Part shown: in pieces, positions 1-7,911 of the stretch | How the letters are laid out: each line of letters starts with the position of its first letter | How positions within the stretch are numbered: position 1 is the first letter of the stretch | Assembly: GCF_049999945.1 (NCBI RefSeq) | Contig: NZ_JBLYUB010000015.1 | Span: forward strand, 123,759-187,758 | Source of the DNA: Planosporangium spinosum | Lineage (GTDB): Bacteria > Actinomycetota > Actinomycetes > Mycobacteriales > Micromonosporaceae | Reading direction: 5' to 3' | DNA length: 64,000 nucleotides | Position numbers and translations under genes: made by a program | The notes under the pieces: generated by a model | What the model saw: only the letters and a program-made list of their open reading frames with translations | Databases searched by the model: none | Told to the model about the DNA's origin: nothing

Positions 1-1
1 G

Positions 2-343
2 GTCTCCCGGGAGCACTTCCTGACCCACGTCGCGGTCGGGGTCGCCACGCCCGTCCAGCTCACCTGGGTCGACCAGGAGTTCCTGCGGTCGGAAGGGGTG
101 GCGCCCTGGATGGGGCCGCGGTCCCTGCCGCTGTGGCTGCCCCTGCCGGAGTACGCCGGCTTCCTCAGCCGTGACGTGTCCGCCGCGCTGGAGGCAGGCC
201 TGCGTACCCGGGACGTGACCGACACCGCCCGGCACACCCTCGCCTGGCGGCGCACCACACCGGAGTCCTCGCTGACGGGCGCGGGCATCAGCCCGGAGGA
301 TGAGGCCGCGCTGCTGGAAAAGTGGCACGGCACCATGTCTTGA
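2..343 (+). CDS. NAD(P)-dependent SDR/epimerase-like reductase, C-terminal part
   Basis: The reading frame is open from the window edge to a TGA, giving the last 113 residues of a protein whose start lies outside. The segment with LTWVDQEFL, then a run of Pro/Leu/Trp (LPLWLPLPEY), then a tail with LTGAGISPEDEAALLEKWH, matches my memory of the C-terminus of actinobacterial NAD-dependent epimerase/reductase proteins of the extended SDR type. The cofactor-binding and catalytic parts are not in the window, so substrate and reaction cannot be stated. A GTG about 97 bases in could be mistaken for a start, but the family-like sequence continues upstream of it. Confidence 0.6.
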   Translation, partial: VSREHFLTHVAVGVATPVQLTWVDQEFLRSEGVAPWMGPRSLPLWLPLPEYAGFLSRDVSAALEAGLRTRDVTDTARHTLAWRRTTPESSLTGAGISPEDEAALLEKWHGTMS

Positions 344-679
344 TCTTGAGGTGCCGGTTTTGATCCCGTCTTGAGGGAATGCTCCTTACGTCTTGCGCGT
401 TGTTCTCAGGGCACCGGTCGGGCGGACGAAGTGGTCCCTGTGGCAGTACGGCCCACCGCCCCGGTCATCACGAACACTCGATAACCCAAATGAACCTGTG
501 CAGCTCCCCGTCCGTTTGGGTAAGTGGTGTACATCTCAGCGGTCGGTACTCGCGGGTGGCAGGGAACCGGAATCAACCGGTGGCCTGTCCTGTTGTGAGA
601 AGGGCAGCACCCAGGGGGTGTCCGGTTTGAGAGCGGGCAGTGCGGGGAACGCGATAAAGACGACGGGGGAGGGCCCGAA

Positions 680-1624
680 GTGGAGAATATGACGGCGATG
701 CGGACGGGCGAGGTCGCTGAGGAGCGCGACCTGGTCGGCGTATATCTGCACGAGATCTCCAAGACGCCGCTCCTCGATGCCGCGCAGGAGGTCGTCCTCG
801 CCAAGGCCGTCGAGGCTGGGCTCTACGCCGAGCAGCTGCTCGACGCGGGCGAGCCGGGGAAGAACGACGCCACGCGCGAGGAGCTGGAGCGGCTGGTCGC
901 GGACGGCGAGCGCGCCAAGGATCGGTTCATCCGCGCCAACCTGCGGCTGGTTGTGTCGATCGCCCGCCGGTACGTGCGGTCCGGGATGCCGATGCTCGAC
1001 CTGATCCAGGAGGGAAACACCGGCCTGGTCCGCGCGGTGGAGAAGTTCGACTACGTCCGCGGGTACAAGTTCTCGACGTACGCCACGTGGTGGATCCGCC
1101 AGGCGATCAGCCGGGCGATCGCCCAGCAGGAGCGCACGGTCCGACTCCCGGTGCATCTGGTCGAGGACGTCAACCGGATGCGCAGCGTGGCCCGCCAGCT
1201 CACCCGTGAGCACGGCAACGAGCCCGAGCCGGAGCAGCTCGCCGCGGCCCTGGGCGTACCCGTGGAGCGGGTCAACGAACTGAAGCGCTGGTCGCAGGAC
1301 ACCGTGTCGCTGGACACGCCGGTCGGCGACGACGGCGACACCAACCTCGGTGACCTGGTGGCCGACTCCGACGCCCCGTCCCCGGAGGACCTGGTGCTGG
1401 CGGCGCTGGAGCGCCAGCGCATCGAGGGCCTGCTCAACCACCTCGACGACCGGTCGGCCGGCATCATGCGGGCGCGGTACGGCCTCGAGGACGGCCGGGA
1501 GCACTCGTTGACCGAGGTGGCGTCGCGGTTCTCGCTGTCCCGGGAGCGGATCCGCCAGCTGGAGATCCAGGCGCTGGGCCGGCTGCGCGAGCTGGCTCGC
1601 GCGGAGGGCATGCAGGCCGCCTGA
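680..1624 (+). CDS. RNA polymerase sigma factor, group 2 sigma-70
   Basis: A 314-residue primary-like sigma factor that directs RNA polymerase to promoters. Region 2 is intact (residues about 85-155: NLRLVVSIARRYV, DLIQEGNTGL, then the KFSTYATWWIRQAI promoter-melting and -10 recognition helix). Region 3 follows (about 160-235), then region 4 with the helix-turn-helix LTEVASRFSLSRERIRQLE near the C-terminus. The long acidic region 1.1 of the housekeeping factor is absent, and the length fits HrdA/HrdD/SigB-type group 2 factors. The start is GTG with a GGGGGAGGG box upstream; an ATG three codons later is an alternative. The gene stands alone and a strong terminator follows it. About 335 bases upstream hold no credible gene. 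Confidence 0.9.
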   Translation: MENMTAMRTGEVAEERDLVGVYLHEISKTPLLDAAQEVVLAKAVEAGLYAEQLLDAGEPGKNDATREELERLVADGERAKDRFIRANLRLVVSIARRYVRSGMPMLDLIQEGNTGLVRAVEKFDYVRGYKFSTYATWWIRQAISRAIAQQERTVRLPVHLVEDVNRMRSVARQLTREHGNEPEPEQLAAALGVPVERVNELKRWSQDTVSLDTPVGDDGDTNLGDLVADSDAPSPEDLVLAALERQRIEGLLNHLDDRSAGIMRARYGLEDGREHSLTEVASRFSLSRERIRQLEIQALGRLRELARAEGMQAA

Positions 1625-1661
1625 TCCGCGCGGTCCGAAGGCCGACCGATCTGAAGAACGT

Positions 1662-1698
1662 GACGAGGGCCGGACCCCGGTGGGGTCCGGCCCTCGTC
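1662..1698. terminator. Bidirectional terminator hairpin
   Basis: Perfect 17-bp inverted repeat (GACGAGGGCCGGACCCC and its complement) with a 3-nt loop. It lies 38 bases after the sigma-factor stop and 44 bases beyond the stop of the convergent methyltransferase, so it can end both transcripts. There is no T-run, as is usual for actinobacterial terminators. Confidence 0.85.
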
Positions 1699-1741
1699 GT
1701 GTCCGTACGACACGTACGGGCAGCCCACCCGGGCGGGGGTC

Positions 1742-2551
1742 TCAGGCCCGGCTGGCGACGATGAACAGGCGGGGGAAGGGCAGTACGGTGCCGTAGCCGC
1801 GGTTCGGGTACGCCTCGCGCAGCCGCCACGCCACCTCGTCGCGGAAGCGTGCGGCTGCTGGCGGGTCGCCGGCCAGCGCGTCGAGGTAGGGCCGTAGGCC
1901 GGTGCCGGCGAACCATTCGAGGACGGGGTCGGTGCCGGGCAGGATGTGCAGGTAGGTGGTCTGCCAGGCGTCGACCGCCAGCCCGCTGCCGGCCAGCACG
2001 TCGAGGTACTCGTCGACCGGACGTACCGGGCTCGCGCTCCGTGGCCCGGTGCCGGACGCGGCTGCGCGGAGCCGATCGGTCCACTCCGGTGCGGTGACGA
2101 CCGCGTGGATGACGTCCGCGGCGGCCATGCCGTCGGACACGGGTACCTGGATCGCCAGCGCGCCGCCCGGCCGCAGCGCCGCCGCCCAGGTGGGCAGCGC
2201 CGCCAGGTGGTCGGGCACCCATTGCAGCGCGGCGTTGGAGACGATCACATCGACCGACCCGGGGTCGGGCCGCCAGGCCGCGATGTCGCCGAGGCCGAAC
2301 TCCAGTCGGCCCGGGTGGGTCAGCCGTTCGGCGGCGGCGATCATCTCCGGCGAGGAGTCGAGGCCGTACACGTGGGCGCCGGGCCACCGGTCCGCCAGGG
2401 TGGCGGTGACCGTGCCGGGGCCACAGCCGAGATCGACGACGCGCTCCGGCGCGGTGGTGCGGATCCGGGCGGTCAGGTCGTGGAAGGGGCGGGCCCGCTC
2501 GGCGGCGAACCGTTCGTACTGCGCGGGATCCCAGCTCACCCCGAAAAGCAT
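1742..2551 (-). CDS. tam: SAM-dependent methyltransferase, trans-aconitate 2-methyltransferase type
   Basis: A class I methyltransferase of about 269 residues. After an N-terminal WDPAQYERFAAER segment comes the SAM-binding motif VVDLGCGPGTVT, then the acidic loop GLDSSPEM, and motif IV/post-motif SNAALQWV. The C-terminal half has PVDEYLDVL and RPYLDAL segments as in trans-aconitate methyltransferases, which methyl-esterify trans-aconitate to limit inhibition of aconitase. The order matches that family end to end, but the substrate is inferred. The chosen ATG sits inside a hairpin that follows the upstream hydrolase gene; an in-frame ATG 13 codons earlier lies in the other arm, and a GTG four codons later is also possible. 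No good Shine-Dalgarno precedes any of them. Confidence 0.8.
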   Translation of the reverse strand: MLFGVSWDPAQYERFAAERARPFHDLTARIRTTAPERVVDLGCGPGTVTATLADRWPGAHVYGLDSSPEMIAAAERLTHPGRLEFGLGDIAAWRPDPGSVDVIVSNAALQWVPDHLAALPTWAAALRPGGALAIQVPVSDGMAAADVIHAVVTAPEWTDRLRAAASGTGPRSASPVRPVDEYLDVLAGSGLAVDAWQTTYLHILPGTDPVLEWFAGTGLRPYLDALAGDPPAAARFRDEVAWRLREAYPNRGYGTVLPFPRLFIVASRA

Positions 2552-2591
2552 GATCGCGGGGGACCGGTGTGTCCAGTCCCCCGCGATCATG
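2549..2591 (-). terminator. Hairpin after the NlpC/P60 gene, overlapping the next start
   Basis: Perfect 16-bp inverted repeat (CATGATCGCGGGGGAC and its complement) with an 11-nt loop. It begins 10 bases downstream of the NlpC/P60 stop and contains the likely start codon of the methyltransferase in its distal arm. It should act as terminator of the hydrolase transcript. It could also sequester the downstream start if there is read-through. Confidence 0.7.
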
Positions 2592-2601
2592 GGTGTGCTG
2601 T

Positions 2602-3564
2602 CTAGCGGACCCGGCCGTACCCGTACGGCGTCATCATGTTGACGCTGGCGAGCTTGACATTGTCGCCGGGTTGCGGTGCGTGGATCACCTGGCCGCCGCC
2701 GACGTAGATGGCGACGTGCCCCAGACCGGAGTAGAAGACCAGGTCACCGGCCTGTAGCTGGCTGGCCGAGATGTGCGCGACCTGGTCCCACTGCATCGCC
2801 GCGTTGTGCGGCAGCGACTTGCCGGCGGCCGCCCAGGCCGCCATGGTCAGCCCGGAGCAGTCGTACCCGTTGGGGCCCGCGGCGCCGTAGACGTACGGCT
2901 TGCCGATGACGTTGTACGCGAACTTCACCGCGGTGCCGGCGCTGCCGGCGATGTTCGGGGCGGCGGGCTTGTTGGTCGGCGGAGGGGTGGTCGCCGACCC
3001 GTAGGCCTTCTTGCGCAGCTCCATCAGCGTGGCGAGGTCACTTTCGATCTTCGCCTTCTGGTCGGCCAGGCTCTTCTGGTCGGCCCGCTGCTGGTTGAGC
3101 AGGTCGTCGAGCTGCTTCTTCTGCGTGTCGTACTGCGCCTTCATCTGGGCGTAGCCCTCGATCTGGCGCTGCTCGGTGGAGGCGATGTGGTTGAGCGAGG
3201 TGAGCTCGGCCAGCACGTTGCCCGACGAGCCGTCCGACAGCAACAGCGTCATCGGCCGGGCCGCGCCGCCCATGTAGGCGCGCGCCGCGATCTTGCCGAC
3301 GTTGTCGTAGGCCTGGTCGACCTGTGACTGGAGCGGCGCCATCTTGACGTTGAGCTCGTCGGCGGCGGCCTGGGTCGCCTTCAGCTTCTCGCCCACGCCG
3401 TTGTACTGCTCGACGATCTTTTCGAGGGCACTGGAGGACTGGTTGATCTGCTGCGTCAGGTCGCTCGCTGAGGGTTCCGCGTTGGCCGCCGTGGCCGGCG
3501 CGAGGACGGCTACCCCCACCGCGCCCAGGAGCATGGCACGCAGCAGTCGTGGTACTGCAGGCAC
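2602..3564 (-). CDS. Secreted NlpC/P60 peptidoglycan endopeptidase with coiled coil (RipA-like)
   Basis: A 320-residue exported cell-wall hydrolase. A signal peptide (basic residues, LLRAMLLGAVGVAVLAPATA, cleavage near ANA) is followed by a long coiled coil (about 35-180) rich in Gln/Asp/Lys, a short Pro linker, and a C-terminal NlpC/P60 domain. Catalytic Cys is in YDCSGLTMAAW, His in GHVAIYVGGG, and the third polar residue in the HAPQPGD region. The family cleaves the D-Glu-mDAP bond of stem peptides and RipA-type members act at septa. The GTG start was chosen because AAGAAGGG lies seven bases upstream and the signal peptide starts there; a longer frame exists but would read through the riboswitch. 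Expression is probably controlled by c-di-AMP via the leader. Confidence 0.92.
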   Translation of the reverse strand: MPAVPRLLRAMLLGAVGVAVLAPATAANAEPSASDLTQQINQSSSALEKIVEQYNGVGEKLKATQAAADELNVKMAPLQSQVDQAYDNVGKIAARAYMGGAARPMTLLLSDGSSGNVLAELTSLNHIASTEQRQIEGYAQMKAQYDTQKKQLDDLLNQQRADQKSLADQKAKIESDLATLMELRKKAYGSATTPPPTNKPAAPNIAGSAGTAVKFAYNVIGKPYVYGAAGPNGYDCSGLTMAAWAAAGKSLPHNAAMQWDQVAHISASQLQAGDLVFYSGLGHVAIYVGGGQVIHAPQPGDNVKLASVNMMTPYGYGRVR

Positions 3565-3582
3565 AGAGCACCCTTCTTCCTT

Positions 3583-3736
3583 ACCGCCTACCGAGTTAGC
3601 TGACGGGTTCGGGCCGGAAGAAGATGGCCCTACCGCAGGGTCCTGCGGATTCACCCCGGGACGGCGTGGCCGTCGGGTGGTTCCCCGGTTCACCCCGTGC
3701 GCCGCCGGGCGGCGACGGGTTATGCGATTCGGCGGT
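3583..3736 (-). promoter_or_regulatory. c-di-AMP riboswitch (ydaO/yuaA type) controlling the NlpC/P60 gene
   Basis: On the minus strand the leader contains, in order: CACCGCCGAATCG, GGGGTGAACCGGGGAACC, GGGGTGAATCC, GGTAGGG, CCCGTCAGCTAACTCGGTAG and GGCGGTA. The outer ACCGCC pairs with GGCGGT to form P1. This ordered set is the signature of the ydaO class, which in actinobacteria precedes rpf and NlpC/P60 hydrolase genes and turns expression off when c-di-AMP is high. It ends 18 bases before the GTG start of the hydrolase, next to its ribosome-binding site. Confidence 0.88.
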
Positions 3737-4032
3737 GCCGGCTCGTCGTCACCCGGGTTGGGCGGCGGACTTACGAGCGGGCCTAGACCAACTTAACGTG
3801 ATCTTGGACGTACGGGAAGTACATCCTGTCCGTTACGCGTACTGGCTCCCCACCTTAGGTGAAAGTCGTTGTTACGTCCTGTTCTGAGGGCATGGCAGAG
3901 CGTTACCGAGGGAGCCTTTACTGATCTCCGATGCGACGGTCCACGGTGGCTGGTGGGCGGCTCAAATTGCCGAGTTTTGGCTGGTAGTGGCGTCATTTCC
4001 GATACTCGGCGGCATTGATGCGTGATTTCGTC

Positions 4033-4073
4033 CACTGTGTGGAATGCCCCCGCGCGAGATTTTCCACACAGTG
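4033..4073 (-). terminator. Hairpin downstream of the EAL-DICT gene
   Basis: Perfect 12-bp inverted repeat (CACTGTGTGGAA / TTCCACACAGTG) with a 17-nt loop. It lies 65-105 bases past the stop of the EAL-DICT gene and well upstream of the riboswitch leader. The roughly 400 bases between the riboswitch and the EAL gene hold no credible ORF. The likely role is termination; a paired operator is the alternative. Confidence 0.5.
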
Positions 4074-4137
4074 ATACACGCCAATTAGCCGACCGTTCCT
4101 TTCTCGGTGCCCGGTCGGCCATCGCCGGCCGTTCGGG

Positions 4138-5526
4138 TTACGCCGAATGGCGGGCCGCGGTCGCCGTACGGCCATTGCCGGCGTCCGCCGGCGGCCGGTG
4201 CCGGCCGGGAGGTTGGTCGGTGCGGACCACGTCGGTGCGGACCACCCAGTGCAGCAGGGAGCGGGCCGCCGCCAGGACCAGGCCCCGGTCGTAGGTGAGC
4301 GCGTACTCGAATCGCCGGTCCATCTCCGGGCCGCCGTCGCCGAGGTCGCGCGCCACCAGTGCGCCGGTGAAGTGCGGGCCGACGACGATCACGTTCCACT
4401 CGCCCCGCAGCGGGTCGTCGGCGGTCAGCCGCGCTCCGCGTACCCCGGGGATCGGCTCCTCGCCGACGTCGGTGGCGAGCACCGCGACGAGCGCTGCGGT
4501 ATCGGCGATGCCGGTGTAGCGGCGCACGGTGGCCGGCGTCAGGTGACGGCCCTCCTGGAAGCAGCTCAGCAGTACCGGAGGCTCGGTCCGGTCGGTCGCC
4601 TTGGCCTCCAGGTACTTGCTGATCGGCAGCAGCATGCGCTTGGTGGAGTGGCTGGTGGGGCGCCGGGCGGCGACGATCTCGAACGGGGTACGCGCCTCGG
4701 TGCGGCTGGCCGGCGCGGCGGTCTCCGGCGCGGCCACGAACGCGAGCGGCTCGCGCGGTGGCCGCGCCGGACGGCGCAGTCGCTGGGCGGGGCCGAACAG
4801 CCAGCCCTGCCCGACCGTGGCTCCCATGCTGAGCGCGGTGGCGAGGTGCGCCGGCGTCTCGATGCCCTCGGCGAGGATCGTGGCGCCGGTGCGCTCGGCG
4901 TACGCGATGACGGCGTTGACCACCCGCGCCACCTCCGGCCGGTGCGGGTGGTGCACCAGGTGCATGTCGAGCTTGACCACGTCCGGGTGCACGAACGGCA
5001 TCAGCGCCAGCGAGGCGGGGTTGGCGCCGACGTCGTCGAAGGCGACGCCCCAGCCGGCCGACCGGGCCGTGGCCGCCGCGGTGAGCAGCGCCGACGGGTC
5101 GGCGGCGACCGCGCGCTCGGTCATCTCGGTGACCACCCGCAGGCGGCGGCGGGCGACATCGAGCCAGGGGGCGAGGTCCGGCGGGCACTCGGTACGCAGG
5201 GCGAGCGGTTCGGTGTTGACGAACAGTGCGATGGACGGGTCCAGGTCGGCGCGCAGCGCCTGCTGGTAGGCCAGAACCCGGCACACCCAGTCCAGCTCGT
5301 CCAGCCGGCCGGCCGCCTGCGCGGCGGGGAAGAGCGCGGACGGCGCGTACCACGGCGATCCGACCGGCCCCCGGCTGAGGGCCTCGAACCCCATGGTCTC
5401 GTAGGTGTCGAGGCGTACCAGCGGTTGGAACACCGTCGTGACCGCGCGCTCGTCGAGGACCTGGCCGATGTCGCGGAACCTGACCCGGGTGTCGAGGTGC
5501 CGCTGGCGGCCCGCCGATCTGCTCAA
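4138..5526 (-). CDS. EAL-domain protein with C-terminal DICT sensory domain
   Basis: A 462-residue cytosolic protein. The N-terminal EAL domain (about 20-255) has GFEALSR, FVNTEP, TEMTE, FDDVGANPAS, KLDMHLV, AEGIET and GQGWLFG, so most residues that bind metal and c-di-GMP are present, although the DDFGTG loop is altered to DDVGAN. It could hydrolyse c-di-GMP, or only bind it. Residues about 280-410 resemble the DICT domain, which is often coupled to c-di-GMP enzymes in actinobacteria. The only usable start is TTG, preceded by GGGGTG. It is divergent from the hybrid kinase, with very little space for promoters. The last 30 residues are Arg/Pro-rich and look unstructured. Confidence 0.82.
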   Translation of the reverse strand: MSRSAGRQRHLDTRVRFRDIGQVLDERAVTTVFQPLVRLDTYETMGFEALSRGPVGSPWYAPSALFPAAQAAGRLDELDWVCRVLAYQQALRADLDPSIALFVNTEPLALRTECPPDLAPWLDVARRRLRVVTEMTERAVAADPSALLTAAATARSAGWGVAFDDVGANPASLALMPFVHPDVVKLDMHLVHHPHRPEVARVVNAVIAYAERTGATILAEGIETPAHLATALSMGATVGQGWLFGPAQRLRRPARPPREPLAFVAAPETAAPASRTEARTPFEIVAARRPTSHSTKRMLLPISKYLEAKATDRTEPPVLLSCFQEGRHLTPATVRRYTGIADTAALVAVLATDVGEEPIPGVRGARLTADDPLRGEWNVIVVGPHFTGALVARDLGDGGPEMDRRFEYALTYDRGLVLAAARSLLHWVVRTDVVRTDQPPGRHRPPADAGNGRTATAARHSA

Positions 5527-5588
5527 TTCACCCCGCTTTACCCGAAATGGAAGATACCGTCGAGATAGTACGTGTTGGATGGTGGCTG

Positions 5589-7256
5589 ATGGGTGAATGC
5601 GGGAACGGACAGTCGCGGCGGTTTCGCCACGGGGCGCGCGAGCACGTCCACGACGGGCGGGCGGTGTCCGCCGACGGCCGGGCCGACGACGAGCGGGCGG
5701 TGTCCGCCGACGGCCGGGCCGACGACGAGCGGGCGCTGCTGGCGGCGATCGTGCGGTCGGCCGGCGACGCGATCGTCAGCACGACCCTGGACGGCGTGAT
5801 CACCACCTGGAACCCCGCCGCCGAGCGGCTCTTCGGCTACCCGGCGGCGGAGGTGGTCGGCCGGCACACCGGACTGCTGTGGCCGGAGGACCAGCGCGCC
5901 GAGACGGGGGCGGTCCTGGCCCGCCTCGCGTGCGGTGAACGGGTCGGGCGCTACCGGACCTGGCGGCAGCGCCGCGACGGTACACCCGTGGAGGTGGTGG
6001 TGACGCCGTCGGCCATCCGGGACGACACCGGTACGGTCGTCGGCGTCGCCGCGGTCTGCCGCGAGCCGGTCGAGCGGCCGCCGGCCGACGAGCACCTGGA
6101 CGGCCGCCTGCAACAGGCGCAGCGGCTGGAGAGCCTCGGCCATCTCGCGGGCGGCGTCGCGCACGACTTCAACAACCTGCTCGCGGTGATCGTCAACTAC
6201 GCCGCGTTCGTGGCGGAGGAGATCGAGACGGCGGCCACCGCCGACCCAGACCGCTGGCACGCGGTCGCCCGGGACGTACAGCAGATCCAGCGGGCCACCG
6301 ACCGGGGCATCGCCCTCACCCACCAGTTGCTCGCGTTCGGCCGCCGGGAGGTGGTGCGCCCGCGGGTCCTGTCGCTCAACACCGTCGTCACCGGCGTCCG
6401 GGACCTGCTGGTCCGTTCGATCGGCGAGCATGTCCAGCTCGCCACGGAACTGGCGCCCGTGCTCTGGCCGGTCAAGGCCGATCCGGGCCAGATCGAGCAG
6501 ATCCTGGTCAACCTCGCCGTCAACGCCCGCGACGCGATGCCCGGCGGAGGCACGCTGACGATCGGGACCCGGAACATGATCGTCGGTAACGAGTCCGAGC
6601 TGCCCGCCGGACGGTACGTCGGGGTGCGGGTGGCCGACACCGGCACCGGCATGCCGCGGCAGGTCGTCACGCGCGCCTTCGAACCGTTCTTCACCACCAA
6701 GCCCAAGGGTGAGGGGACCGGCCTGGGGCTCGCGACCGTGTACGGCATCGTCAAGCAGGCCGGCGGCGACGTGCGGATCATCTCCGAGCCGGGCGTCGGT
6801 ACCACGTTCACGGTGCTGCTGCCGGCCACCGACGAGGCGCTGGACGAGCTGGAGGTACCGGTCGCGGTCGGGGCGCCGTCGGGTGGCGGTGAAACGGTCC
6901 TCGTCGTCGAGGACGAACCGGCGATCCGCGAGGTCGCCCGGCGGATCCTGCGCCGGCACGGGTACGAGGTGCTGATGACGGAGTCGCCGCTGGACGCGCT
7001 GGACGTGGCCCGTGCCCATGGCGGACCGATCCACCTGCTGATGACGGATGTGGTGATGCCGAAGATGCTCGGCAAGGACGTCGCCGAGCGGATCCGGGCG
7101 CTGCGCCCCGACGTCAAGGTGCTCTACATGTCCGGCTATGCCCGGCCCGTACTGGCCAGCAGCGGGACGCTGGAGCCGGGGGTGACCCTGCTGGAGAAGC
7201 CGTTCACGGAGACGGTGCTGCTGGAGATGGTGCGCCTGGTGCTCGACGCGACCTGA
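5589..7256 (+). CDS. Hybrid PAS sensor histidine kinase with C-terminal receiver
   Basis: About 555 residues without membrane segments. A short N-terminal tail with a duplicated 12-residue unit leads to a PAS domain (ITTWNPAAERLFGYPAAEVVG), then HisKA with the phospho-acceptor in GGVAHDFNNLLAVI, then HATPase_c (NLAVNARDAMP, DTGTGM, FFTTKPKGEGTGLGLATV), and a receiver domain with VVEDEP, the phospho-accepting Asp in LMTDVVMP, MSGY and EKPF. This is the cytosolic CckA-like architecture in which phosphate can move to an attached or separate receiver; the lone receiver encoded downstream on the other strand is a possible partner. An in-frame ATG 14 codons earlier exists, but it would leave only 20 bases to the divergent EAL gene. 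Confidence 0.88.
   Translation: MGECGNGQSRRFRHGAREHVHDGRAVSADGRADDERAVSADGRADDERALLAAIVRSAGDAIVSTTLDGVITTWNPAAERLFGYPAAEVVGRHTGLLWPEDQRAETGAVLARLACGERVGRYRTWRQRRDGTPVEVVVTPSAIRDDTGTVVGVAAVCREPVERPPADEHLDGRLQQAQRLESLGHLAGGVAHDFNNLLAVIVNYAAFVAEEIETAATADPDRWHAVARDVQQIQRATDRGIALTHQLLAFGRREVVRPRVLSLNTVVTGVRDLLVRSIGEHVQLATELAPVLWPVKADPGQIEQILVNLAVNARDAMPGGGTLTIGTRNMIVGNESELPAGRYVGVRVADTGTGMPRQVVTRAFEPFFTTKPKGEGTGLGLATVYGIVKQAGGDVRIISEPGVGTTFTVLLPATDEALDELEVPVAVGAPSGGGETVLVVEDEPAIREVARRILRRHGYEVLMTESPLDALDVARAHGGPIHLLMTDVVMPKMLGKDVAERIRALRPDVKVLYMSGYARPVLASSGTLEPGVTLLEKPFTETVLLEMVRLVLDAT
5659..5735 (+). repeat. 36-bp in-frame tandem duplication in kinase N-terminus
   Basis: Two identical 36-bp units and the first bases of a third. 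They encode two copies of RAVSADGRADDE just before the PAS domain. The identity at DNA level shows a recent duplication, and the length keeps the reading frame. Confidence 0.9.
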
Positions 7257-7271
7257 GCCGGTGCGGCGGTC

Positions 7272-7296
7272 GGCGACCGCCGCCGCGGCGGTCGCC
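7272..7296. terminator. Terminator hairpin between convergent signalling genes
   Basis: Inverted repeat GGCGACCGCCG / CGGCGGTCGCC with a 3-nt loop, in the 63-base gap between the stops of the hybrid kinase and the lone receiver. It can serve both strands. Confidence 0.7.
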
Positions 7297-7319
7297 GCTG
7301 GCGCGGCAGGGCAGCGGAT

Positions 7320-7718
7320 CTAGTGGCCGGCGTGCGCGACGAGGGCGCTGTCGACCGCTTCGGTGAGGCTCGCGGGGGTGAACGGCTTGGCGACGATCCG
7401 GCGCGCCGAGCCGGGTGCGTCGTCGGACGTGTCGTGCAGGCCCGACATGTACAGCACGGACAGCTCCGGGCGCAGGGCGACGGCCTGAGCGGCCAGTTCG
7501 GTACCGGTACCGCCGGGCATGCGGACGTCGGTGAGCAGCAGGTCGATGCGGTCGGGGTAGTGGCGGCACACCTCGAGCGCCTCGGCCGGCCCGCCGGCTG
7601 TGAGGACGGTGTGCCCGCGCCGGATCAGGACCCGCCGGACCGCTTCGAGCAGGTCGGCCTCGTCGTCGACGGCGAGGATCGTCTGCCCGGTGATCCGGGT
7701 GCTCGCTTCGTTCGCCAT
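7320..7718 (-). CDS. Single-domain response regulator (receiver only)
   Basis: About 132 residues, consisting of one receiver domain. The acidic pair is in AVDDEADLL, the phospho-accepting Asp in LLLTDVRMPGG, the switch Ser in YMSGLHD and the conserved Lys in VAKPFTP. There is no output domain, so it probably relays phosphate or acts through protein contacts. Its sequence is close to the receiver fused to the neighbouring hybrid kinase (same LYMSG and KPFT blocks), which suggests a shared origin or a phosphorelay. A start seven codons upstream is possible; I chose the ATG that opens MANEASTRITG. Confidence 0.88.
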   Translation of the reverse strand: MANEASTRITGQTILAVDDEADLLEAVRRVLIRRGHTVLTAGGPAEALEVCRHYPDRIDLLLTDVRMPGGTGTELAAQAVALRPELSVLYMSGLHDTSDDAPGSARRIVAKPFTPASLTEAVDSALVAHAGH

Positions 7719-7911
7719 GTCAGTCACTCTACGTGTCATCCCCGCTACTCATGTCGACTATCGGGTTTTTTCTCCGCCGCCGGATCGTGCCCTTTTTGCT
7801 GGTCGAAGCCGTAGCTTCGCCGGTGGAAGCCGCGACGCAGGCGGCATTGAGCGTCCACGCCGGTCAATGATGGCCGAGGTGTATGCCTAGTTTTAGTCCA
7901 TCTAGCCCGGT

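Noticed and set aside
536..1504. 322-codon ORF on the minus strand opposite the sigma factor
   Set aside because: It is antisense to a clear sigma-70 gene, and its composition (His/Arg/Val/Leu-rich) is the usual mirror frame of GC-rich coding DNA.
3793..4122. 109-codon minus-strand ORF between the riboswitch and the EAL-DICT gene
   Set aside because: Composition unlike the neighbouring genes, no ribosome-binding site, and it would overlap the terminator hairpin.
4147..5568. 473-codon plus-strand ORF opposite the EAL-DICT gene
   Set aside because: Mirror frame of the real gene with low-complexity Gly/Arg/Val sequence.
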